Assembly (NCBI GenBank): GCA_003447595.1
Contig: DLYT01000146.1
Coordinates: 69,884 to 76,066, forward strand
DNA from: Porphyromonadaceae bacterium
GTDB taxonomy: Bacteria > Bacteroidota > Bacteroidia > Bacteroidales > CAMTPD01
Direction: 5' to 3'
DNA: 6,183 nucleotides
The notes under the pieces were generated by a model. That model had not been told where the DNA came from, did not search any database, and saw only the letters and a list, made by a program, of their open reading frames with translations. A program made the translations under genes and the position numbers. Below are positions 1-5,074 of the stretch, piece after piece (position 1 is the first letter of the stretch; the number at the start of each line of letters is the position of its first letter).

Positions 1-956
1 CCGAAACAGCCACGGTGCATATTGACCGAGAACTTAATCATTTCAAAAGCCGGGATGTCTTTTCCTTTATATTTCGGATGGGGCAAACGCGTATAAGGAA
101 GATCAAATGATGCGTCGATCTCCGTTTCTGTCATAGGTGGAAATGGAGGATTCACAACGATCACATGATCTTGAGCTGCCTGTAGTATTCTGTTTGCTTG
201 TTGTTTGTTTGATTCTTCTTCAATATGCTTGAAGTTCTTCGCTTGCTTTAATTTATCCTTAAGGCATTCTTCGTGTGAAAAGAGAACAATATCATCTTCT
301 TTTTGCAACGATTGTATCTCTTTACGAGGAGCAAGGAATGCTGTTTGTTTGATATCTTTCAGCGTCTCAAAGGTTTCACCATTTCGCATACGAGAAACCA
401 ATTCACGTAAAGGCTGTTCGCCCATACCGTAAATAAGCATATCAGCTTTGCTATCGAGCAAAATACCCGGACGTAAGCGATCTTGCCAGTAGTCGTAATG
501 TGTAAGACGACGCAAGGAAGCTTCGATACCACCCAATACGACCGGTACATCAGGATAAAGTTCTTTCAATATATTTGTGTAAACAATGCTAGGATAGTCG
601 GGGCGCATGCCAGCGCGACGATCCGGAGTGTAAGCATCATCTGATCGAAGTCGTTTGTTAGCAGTATAATGGTTGATCATAGAGTCCATAGCACCCGGAG
701 ATACACCAAAGAATAGACGAGGTTTTCCTAGTTTCTTAAAGTCTCGAAGATCGTCGCGCCAGTTGGGCTGTGGTACAATTGCCACACGAAGACCTTCTGC
801 TTCAAGTAAGCGACCTATTACGGCTGCGCCAAACGATGGGTGATCTATATAAGCGTCGCCGCTGAATAGAATTACATCAAGTTCTTCCCATCCTCGCTTT
901 TCTACTTCTTTTTTGGTGATGGGTAACCAATCCTCCAAATTGTATCGTTTTGTCAT
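1..956 (-). CDS. ygiQ: YgiQ-family radical SAM protein, N-terminal part (cut by window edge)
   Basis: The reading frame opens with ATG at 954-956 and stays open for 318 codons to the left edge, so the C-terminal half is missing. The N-terminus (MTKRYNLEDWLPITKKEV) and the blocks SGDAYIDHPSFG, LFFGVSPGAMDSMINHYTA, DDAYTPDRRAGMRPD, VVLGGIEASLRR, HYDYW and LLDSKADMLIYGMGE match the N-terminal domain typical of YgiQ proteins (Radical_SAM_N, UPF0313 family). The last visible residues are MHRGCF. Cys317 should be the first cysteine of the CxxxCxxC motif that binds the 4Fe-4S cluster and S-adenosylmethionine, and the window ends inside that motif. The family is widespread and its substrate is not established, so only a radical SAM enzyme function is inferred. 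The start agrees with where similarity to E. coli YgiQ begins. The gene lies downstream of phoU on the same strand, but a terminator separates them, so it is probably not part of the pst operon. Confidence 0.93.
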   Translation of the reverse strand, partial: MTKRYNLEDWLPITKKEVEKRGWEELDVILFSGDAYIDHPSFGAAVIGRLLEAEGLRVAIVPQPNWRDDLRDFKKLGKPRLFFGVSPGAMDSMINHYTANKRLRSDDAYTPDRRAGMRPDYPSIVYTNILKELYPDVPVVLGGIEASLRRLTHYDYWQDRLRPGILLDSKADMLIYGMGEQPLRELVSRMRNGETFETLKDIKQTAFLAPRKEIQSLQKEDDIVLFSHEECLKDKLKQAKNFKHIEEESNKQQANRILQAAQDHVIVVNPPFPPMTETEIDASFDLPYTRLPHPKYKGKDIPAFEMIKFSVNMHRGCF

Positions 957-960
957 ACTA

Positions 961-968
961 CAAAATTA
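961..968 (-). promoter_or_regulatory. Possible -7 promoter element for ygiQ
   Basis: On the minus strand these bases read TAATTTTG, a full match to the Bacteroidetes -7 consensus TAnnTTTG. The box ends only 4 bp before the ygiQ ATG, so transcription from it would give an almost leaderless mRNA. I find no convincing TTTG -33 element at the usual spacing. An AT-rich chance match is therefore quite possible. Confidence 0.3.
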
Positions 969-1045
969 TCGCAATAATTTCAGATTATAGCGGCTTTAGA
1001 AATCTTTAAGCAAAAGAGGCTGTGAAATTGTGTTGGGTAGCGGCC

Positions 1046-1092
1046 AAAAATAAAGAAACCGTAAAACCGGAGCGACTTCCGGAATTACGGTT
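1046..1092 (-). terminator. Rho-independent terminator of the pst-phoU operon
   Basis: The hairpin spans 1057-1092. An 8-bp outer stem (AACCGTAA with TTACGGTT) and a 5-bp inner stem (CCGGA with TCCGG) are separated by a symmetric AA/AA internal loop and capped by a 6-nt loop. Read on the minus strand it is followed by TCTTTATTTTT (1056 down to 1046), a good U-tract. It begins about 64 bp past the phoU stop codon and precedes ygiQ. On the plus strand the stem is followed only by CTGAAATTTT, so termination in that direction would be weaker. Confidence 0.85.
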
Positions 1093-1155
1093 CTGAAATT
1101 TTAGTTGAAGTAAACTGAGAATAAATTGTGTGATAGTTCAGGATAGCAGATTATA

Positions 1156-1827
1156 TTATGCTTCACTATTTTTTGCGTGTTTCAAAACCTTGGCATCAAG
1201 GTAGAAGATCACCTCTTCGGCCAAGTTGTTGCAATGGTCGCCAATGCGTTCCATTTTGCGAATCAAGTTCGACAGCAATAGACACTCTTTAGCGCGATCG
1301 GGATATTGAGTAACATAAGCTGCAATAATATCCGTAGATGCTTTATTGATCATATCTACTTGATTGTCGAGTTCGAAAATACTAGCAGCCTGCATTGAAG
1401 ATTCTTTTTCGAGCGCATCCTTTCCTAAGAAAAGCATTTGCTTGATATTTTCAAGCATTTGTTTTAGTTCGGTTTTCTCGATCAGTTCCGCATCGATACA
1501 GATGGTAGGATAATCACGAACAAAGCGAGCCATGCCATCGGCAAAGTCTGCGATACGCTCAAGATTTGTGTTGATTTTAAGCATTGCTAATACAAAGCGT
1601 AAATCTACAGCAACCGGAGTATAAAGGGCTATAATATCTTCGCACATACTGTCGATTCTAAGCTCGAGCGCATTCACTCTCTTTTCGCGAATTACGACTC
1701 CTGCAGCAAGATCCTTGTCAAGAGAAAGAAGAGCCTCTCCCGCACGTTGAAGTTGAGAGTATACCAAGCTCCACATGCCGAGGATCTCACCCTTTAAGTT
1801 TTCGAGTTCTTTTTCTGTATATTTCAT
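1156..1827 (-). CDS. phoU: Phosphate transport regulator PhoU
   Basis: This gene encodes 223 residues, close to the usual length of the PhoU family. PhoU is a cytoplasmic, all-helical protein made of two three-helix repeats. It binds metal, interacts with the Pst transporter and the PhoR-type kinase, and keeps the Pho response off when phosphate is plentiful. Both repeats show the family signature: NLERIADFADGMAR (about residues 88-101) and KMERIGDHCNNLAEEV (about 191-206), with the Glu/Asp residues expected for metal binding. I chose ATG at 1825-1827 because MKYTEKELENLK is a typical PhoU start. A longer frame from a TTG at 1872 would add 15 lysine- and asparagine-rich residues that look like untranslated leader. 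The gene is last in the operon, 41 bp after pstB, and is followed by a terminator. Confidence 0.95.
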   Translation of the reverse strand: MKYTEKELENLKGEILGMWSLVYSQLQRAGEALLSLDKDLAAGVVIREKRVNALELRIDSMCEDIIALYTPVAVDLRFVLAMLKINTNLERIADFADGMARFVRDYPTICIDAELIEKTELKQMLENIKQMLFLGKDALEKESSMQAASIFELDNQVDMINKASTDIIAAYVTQYPDRAKECLLLSNLIRKMERIGDHCNNLAEEVIFYLDAKVLKHAKNSEA

Positions 1828-1868
1828 GATTGAATGATTTTTGTTGTTTGTAGTTTTAATAATATAAA

Positions 1869-2621
1869 TCAACCAAATCGGCCTGTAATGTAATTTTGAG
1901 TAGAAACCTTCTCCGGGTTGGTAAAGATCTTACGCGTATCATCATACTCTACAAGTTCGCCCAAGTAGAAGTAAGCTGTTTTGTCACTCACACGAGCAGC
2001 TTGCTGCATGTTGTGTGTAACGATGATGATGGTATAATCTTTCTTTAGTTCGTGAATCAGCTCTTCGATTTTAGAGGTTGAGATTGGGTCAAGTGCAGAA
2101 GCCGGCTCATCCATCAATAATACTTTAGGCTCTACAGCAAGGGCACGTGCAATGCACAAACGTTGTTGCTGACCACCCGATAGTTCGAACGCAGATTTTT
2201 TCAATTTATCTTTCACCTCGTCCCAAAGTGCAGCACCTTGAAGCGATTCAGTTACACGTTGTTCGATAAACGCTTTGTCAGTTACCCCGTTTACACGCAA
2301 TCCGTAAGCAATGTTTTCGTAGATGCTTTTTGGAAATGGATTTGGCTTTTGAAACACCATACCAACTTCCTTGCGCAATTGGTCTACGATGATATCTTTT
2401 CTGTATATGTTCTGTCCGTTAAAAAGGATTTCACCCTCGAGACGCGTATTGTCGATCAAGTCATTCATGCGGTTGATCAGACGAAGGAATGTAGACTTAC
2501 CACAACCCGAAGGGCCAATAAATGCTACAACTTTGTTTTGTTCTACTTGCAGGTTAATGCCTTTAAGAGCTTTGAAGTCTCCGTAATAAAAATCTACATT
2601 TTTAGCTTCTATAGTGTACAT
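1869..2621 (-). CDS. pstB: Phosphate ABC transporter ATP-binding protein PstB
   Basis: This is a complete 250-residue ATPase of the high-affinity phosphate importer, the usual PstB length. It acts as a dimer on the cytoplasmic face of the PstC-PstA channel. Visible motifs in order are Walker A GPSGCGKST (residues 36-44), Q-loop Gln91 in VFQKPNPFP (the PNPFP stretch is characteristic of PstB), ABC signature LSGGQ (147-151), Walker B VLLMDEP (167-173), D-loop SALD (175-178) and switch His203 in THNMQQA. Residue 174 is Ala (DEPASALDP), where many PstB proteins have Cys; this is probably neutral. The ATG is at 2619-2621, 49 bp after pstA, with an AT-rich leader and no clear ribosome binding site, as is common in Bacteroidetes. 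It ends in ITGRFG followed by TGA, the typical PstB C-terminus. Confidence 0.97.
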   Translation of the reverse strand: MYTIEAKNVDFYYGDFKALKGINLQVEQNKVVAFIGPSGCGKSTFLRLINRMNDLIDNTRLEGEILFNGQNIYRKDIIVDQLRKEVGMVFQKPNPFPKSIYENIAYGLRVNGVTDKAFIEQRVTESLQGAALWDEVKDKLKKSAFELSGGQQQRLCIARALAVEPKVLLMDEPASALDPISTSKIEELIHELKKDYTIIIVTHNMQQAARVSDKTAYFYLGELVEYDDTRKIFTNPEKVSTQNYITGRFG

Positions 2622-2670
2622 ATCGTATAATTTTCTTTGATTAATTGAATTGATAAAAATGAAATACCTG

Positions 2671-3531
2671 TTATTTAGCTTGGTGCTTCGAGAAATGCTT
2701 ACGTACTACGTTGGCAATAAGATTAAGAGCCAAAACGATCAGTACTAGTACTAGCGCGGTACCGTAAGCCATTGGGCGGGTTGCTTCCATGTTGGTACCA
2801 CTGGTTGCGATAACATACAAGTGATAAGGAAGAGCCATTACTTGATCAAAAATGCTGTGAGGCAGATTGGGTAAGAAGTAGGCCGCACAAGTAAATAGGA
2901 TAGGAGCCGTTTCGCCCGATACACGCCCGATAGACAAGATTAGTCCGGTGATGATGTTTGGAAATGCCATTGGTAAAATTACCTTGCGAATGGTTTGAAG
3001 TTTTGTAGCTCCGAGGGCCAAACTGCCTTCTCTATATGATTTATCAATACTTTTAAGTGCTTCTTCTGTAGTACGAATGATAAGCGGAAGAGATAGCAAC
3101 CCTAGTGTTAGAGATCCTGCGATAAGGGAGTCTCCGAAACCAAAGAAGTTTACGAATAAAGCCATACCAAACAAACCAAATACGACTGACGGAACACTGC
3201 TCAAGTTGTTTGTCATGATGCGGATTAGTTTTACAATCCATCCGTTCTTAGCATACTCGTTCATGTAAATTCCCGACATGATTCCGATTGGGAAGCTGAA
3301 TAAACTACTTCCGATCACTAAATAAAGTGTACCTACGATGGCCGGAAAGATACCACCTTTGGTCATTCCATCTTCAGGTGCTTTGGTAAGGAAATCCCAG
3401 CTTAATGCTTCCATTCCGTTTTTAACGATAAAGCCAAGGATAAAAAGAAGAATCAATACGACAGACGCACTTAATAATCGGAACAAGCCGAACATGATTC
3501 GTTGCGATAGTCTTTTATTTATTAGTTCCAT
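2671..3531 (-). CDS. pstA: Phosphate ABC transporter permease PstA
   Basis: This 286-residue inner-membrane permease has about the length of E. coli PstA. It pairs with PstC to form the phosphate channel. Hydrophobic segments lie at about residues 14-36, 64-88, 112-130, 136-152, 192-213 and 255-277, giving the expected six membrane spans. The cytoplasmic EAA loop that docks onto PstB is EEALKSIDKSYREGSLALGA, continuing to about residue 187 (start about 156). The motif NNLSSVPSVVFGLFG (108-122) and the segment GRVSGETAPILFT (202-214) are characteristic of the PstA/PstC family. The ATG is at 3529-3531 with a purine-rich GAAAGAA just upstream. It starts 28 bp after the pstC stop, so it is probably co-transcribed and perhaps translationally close-coupled. 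Nothing is missing or unusual. Confidence 0.97.
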   Translation of the reverse strand: MELINKRLSQRIMFGLFRLLSASVVLILLFILGFIVKNGMEALSWDFLTKAPEDGMTKGGIFPAIVGTLYLVIGSSLFSFPIGIMSGIYMNEYAKNGWIVKLIRIMTNNLSSVPSVVFGLFGMALFVNFFGFGDSLIAGSLTLGLLSLPLIIRTTEEALKSIDKSYREGSLALGATKLQTIRKVILPMAFPNIITGLILSIGRVSGETAPILFTCAAYFLPNLPHSIFDQVMALPYHLYVIATSGTNMEATRPMAYGTALVLVLIVLALNLIANVVRKHFSKHQAK

Positions 3532-3559
3532 ATTCTTTCAAAATTGATATAAGTCGTAG

Positions 3560-4747
3560 TTATCTGTGTTTTTTAGATGAGATATATTCAACTGTAATAC
3601 TCAATACAAGAGTCATTACAAATAGTACGGCACCAAGGGCGAAAAGAGCTTCATAGTGTGCACCTCCCGCAGGAGCTTCTCCTAGTTCGGCCGCAATGGT
3701 TGCAGGAATGGTACGTACCGATTCAAGCATCGACGTAGGCATAACGGCTGCATTACCGGTTACCATAAGTACGGCCATTGTTTCACCGATTGCTCTACCC
3801 ATACCCAATACAAGGGCCGAAGTAATACCTGAAATTGAATATGGAATTACAACTTTATAGATTGTTTGCCAGTGTGTAGCGCCAAGAGCCAAACTTGCTT
3901 CTCGCATAGCTCTCGGAGTATTGCGCATAGCGTCTTCAGCCACCGTGATAATGGTAGGAAGCGCCATGATTGCTAGAACCACACTTCCCGAAAGGGCTGT
4001 TTCGCCTACCGGCAAATTGAATGTTTGTTGAATGAAAGGTACAATTACAACCAGACCAAAGAATCCGTATACCACCGATGGAATACCGGCAAGGAGTTCG
4101 ATTGTAGGTTTGAGGAAGCCACGCATGCGTTTCCCTGAAAGTTCTGATAAGTATACCGCAACGGCAATACCAAACGGTAATGCAATAAGAATAGCACCGA
4201 TACTTACCCATAATGTACCCAGTAAGAGAGGCATTAAACCAAATTGGGCTGCCGGTTGTGAGGTTGGATACCACTCTTTACCCGCAAAGAAGTCGGCAGG
4301 AGTAATATTGCCTTCTTTTAATATCTTTCCGCCAAAGTCTTCTGCCAAATATTGTTTGGGGAAGAAGGCTATGATGCTCGGGTCTTCTGATACTAGTTTA
4401 TTAATACATTGAGGAACAAACTGAAACTCGTCACCTAGTTCTTCGTCGCTGAAGTAGTTGCCAAGATCGCTGAAGCGGAACAATGTGATCGGAAGATCTT
4501 TTCCACCTACTTGGCTCCAGTTTTCTATGTTAGAGTCAAATATTTCTTTTACATTTAATGCTCCGATTTTATCCACAGGATTTTCAGAGTTTACAGCCAG
4601 TACATAACCTTCTTCTATGACCGGGCTTTTGAATAAGCCGCTACCTTCTTTAAATAAGAATAATACGATAAGCAGTATTGTAATACTTGTTACACTGCCA
4701 CTCAAGGTAAGGGCGCCTTCTGTTAGTTTTTCAATAAATCTTCTCAC
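3560..4747 (-). CDS. pstC: Phosphate ABC transporter permease PstC with a large periplasmic insertion
   Basis: This 395-residue permease is first in the operon. The core is standard: a membrane span at about 17-33, a block of spans from about 170 on, ELLAGIPSVVYGFFG (217-231), the EAA loop starting at EDAMRNTPRAMREASLALGA (271-290) for docking PstB, GRAIGETMAVLMVTGNAA (317-334) and a last span at about 366-388. E. coli PstC has about 319 residues; the excess lies between spans 1 and 2 (about 37-169). That insert includes VLAVNSENPV, LNVKEIFDSNIENWSQVGGK, DLPITLFR and a later EDPSIIAFFPKQYL. Together these look like part of a PstS-type binding-protein lobe (pattern NPv...lt..eIf.gki.nWs.vGG...pI). 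The predicted start is GTG at 4745-4747, since MRRFIEKLTE fits a cytoplasmic N-terminus and no good ATG lies nearby. Phosphate starvation control through the upstream Pho array is inferred. Confidence 0.96.
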   Translation of the reverse strand: MRRFIEKLTEGALTLSGSVTSITILLIVLFLFKEGSGLFKSPVIEEGYVLAVNSENPVDKIGALNVKEIFDSNIENWSQVGGKDLPITLFRFSDLGNYFSDEELGDEFQFVPQCINKLVSEDPSIIAFFPKQYLAEDFGGKILKEGNITPADFFAGKEWYPTSQPAAQFGLMPLLLGTLWVSIGAILIALPFGIAVAVYLSELSGKRMRGFLKPTIELLAGIPSVVYGFFGLVVIVPFIQQTFNLPVGETALSGSVVLAIMALPTIITVAEDAMRNTPRAMREASLALGATHWQTIYKVVIPYSISGITSALVLGMGRAIGETMAVLMVTGNAAVMPTSMLESVRTIPATIAAELGEAPAGGAHYEALFALGAVLFVMTLVLSITVEYISSKKHR

Positions 4748-4773
4748 TTTGCGTTTAACTTTAATTTCTGTCG

Positions 4774-4781
4774 CAAATTAA
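4774..4781 (-). promoter_or_regulatory. Probable -7 promoter element of the pst operon
   Basis: On the minus strand these bases read TTAATTTG, seven of eight matches to the Bacteroidetes -7 consensus TAnnTTTG (second base T instead of A). It lies 26 bp before the pstC GTG, leaving a leader of about 20 nt. No TTTG -33 box is present at the normal spacing. That position is occupied by the nearest Pho-type repeat (4792-4798), as expected for an activator-dependent promoter. Confidence 0.55.
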
Positions 4782-4791
4782 CGTAGCGGAT

Positions 4792-4831
4792 GTTACGAAA
4801 ACGTTACACGAATCTTACAACCTTGCTACAT
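4792..4831 (-). promoter_or_regulatory. Pho box-like repeat array facing pstC (four units)
   Basis: Read on the minus strand, four 7-bp elements separated by exactly 4 bp run toward pstC: ATGTAGC (4831-4825), TTGTAAG (4820-4814), GTGTAAC (4809-4803) and TCGTAAC (4798-4792). The 11-bp period and the TGT core match how PhoB-type OmpR-family regulators bind (E. coli repeat CTGTCAT plus 4 bp). Four units would fit two tandem regulator dimers. The last unit is 10 bp upstream of the -7 box. The repeat pattern is directly visible; the identity of the regulator is inferred from the target genes. Confidence 0.75.
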
Positions 4832-4835
4832 TTTT

Positions 4836-4897
4836 TTGTAACATCTTTGTAATATCAATGTATCGAAACTGTAACCGGTGCGTTACGTGAGTGAAAC
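4836..4897 (+). promoter_or_regulatory. Pho box-like repeat array facing the porin gene (six units, two degenerate)
   Basis: Six 7-bp elements separated by exactly 4 bp run rightward: TTGTAAC (4836), TTGTAAT (4847), ATGTATC (4858), CTGTAAC (4869), GCGTTAC (4880) and GTGAAAC (4891). The first four are clear. The fifth keeps only four of seven bases and the sixth five of seven. The array is in the same 4-bp register as the left-facing one (gap 4832-4835) but in opposite orientation. The last unit ends 10 bp before the probable -7 box of the porin promoter. Six units would fit three PhoB-type dimers; binding is inferred, not shown. Confidence 0.7.
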
Positions 4898-4907
4898 ATA
4901 AAGGCTG

Positions 4908-4915
4908 CATCTTTG
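4908..4915 (+). promoter_or_regulatory. Probable -7 promoter element of the porin gene
   Basis: The bases CATCTTTG match seven of eight positions of TAnnTTTG (first base C instead of T). There is no TTTG -33 element at about 19-20 bp upstream; the last Pho-type repeat sits there instead. Transcription would begin near 4920, giving the porin mRNA a leader of about 150 nt. A competing weaker candidate is TTATTTTG at 5030-5037, nearer the start codon. Confidence 0.5.
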
Positions 4916-5005
4916 CAATGTCGAAAGGAAACGATGAGATAAGTATTTCGGAAATGTTTCAGTAATACGAGTTTTAGATATCTTTTCTACTACAAAATTT
5001 GTTAG

Positions 5006-5034
5006 AATAATATATATCCCCAATATATATTATT
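5006..5034. repeat. Perfect 12-bp AT-only inverted repeat in the porin leader
   Basis: AATAATATATAT (5006-5017) and ATATATATTATT (5023-5034) are perfect reverse complements around a 5-nt CCCCA loop. G-U and A-U pairs with 5003-5005 and 5035-5037 could lengthen the stem to 15. It lies 40 bp before the porin ATG and inside the predicted 5' untranslated leader. It could be an mRNA hairpin affecting stability or translation, or an operator. The pure A/T stem makes it a poor terminator. Confidence 0.7.
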
Positions 5035-5074
5035 TTGAATTAAAATAGTTTAGAAATTAATTAGCTTAGAATAA

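Larger units (their letters stand above)
4748..5074. other. Divergent pst/porin intergenic control region
   Basis: This 327-bp gap contains no open reading frame that I would call a gene. From left to right it holds the pstC leader and -7 box (4748-4781), ten phased Pho-type repeats in two opposed arrays (4792-4897), the porin -7 box (4908-4915) and a long AT-rich porin leader (about 4920-5074). The leader contains a perfect inverted repeat (5006-5034). The bases just before the porin ATG (AGAATAA) are A-rich with no Shine-Dalgarno sequence, as is usual in this phylum. Confidence 0.8.

Noticed and set aside
1828..1872. Longer phoU reading frame from a TTG at 1872 that overlaps the pstB TGA stop
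   Set aside because: The extra 15 residues are Ile/Lys/Asn-rich like translated leader DNA and are not typical of PhoU. The ATG at 1827 gives a normal PhoU N-terminus.
2238..2630. Plus-strand open frame across pstB
   Set aside because: It is antisense to a strongly recognised ATPase gene and has no family resemblance or leader. The same reasoning removes the other open frames opposite or inside pstA, pstC, ygiQ and the porin.
4871..4886. Inverted repeat GTAAC-N6-GTTAC as a separate palindromic operator
   Set aside because: Both halves fall on the 11-bp register of the Pho-type array, so the pair is more simply explained as one good unit next to a degenerate one. It remains a possible alternative reading.
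4792..4897. Short-repeat CRISPR or iteron-like replication origin
   Set aside because: The units are 7 bp with 4-bp gaps, far too short for CRISPR. The setting between two phosphate genes with matching promoters favours regulator sites over iterons.
4945..4955. Small palindrome ATTTC-G-GAAAT in the porin leader
   Set aside because: Five-base arms are short enough to occur by chance, and nothing nearby supports a function.
5006..5037. AT hairpin followed by TTTTG as an attenuator or terminator before the porin
   Set aside because: The stem has no G-C pairs and the following T-run is short, so intrinsic termination would be weak.
5030..5037. TTATTTTG as the main porin promoter -7 box
   Set aside because: It matches seven of eight positions, but no -33 element lies at the right spacing and it is too far from the Pho-type repeats. 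AT-rich DNA yields such matches easily.
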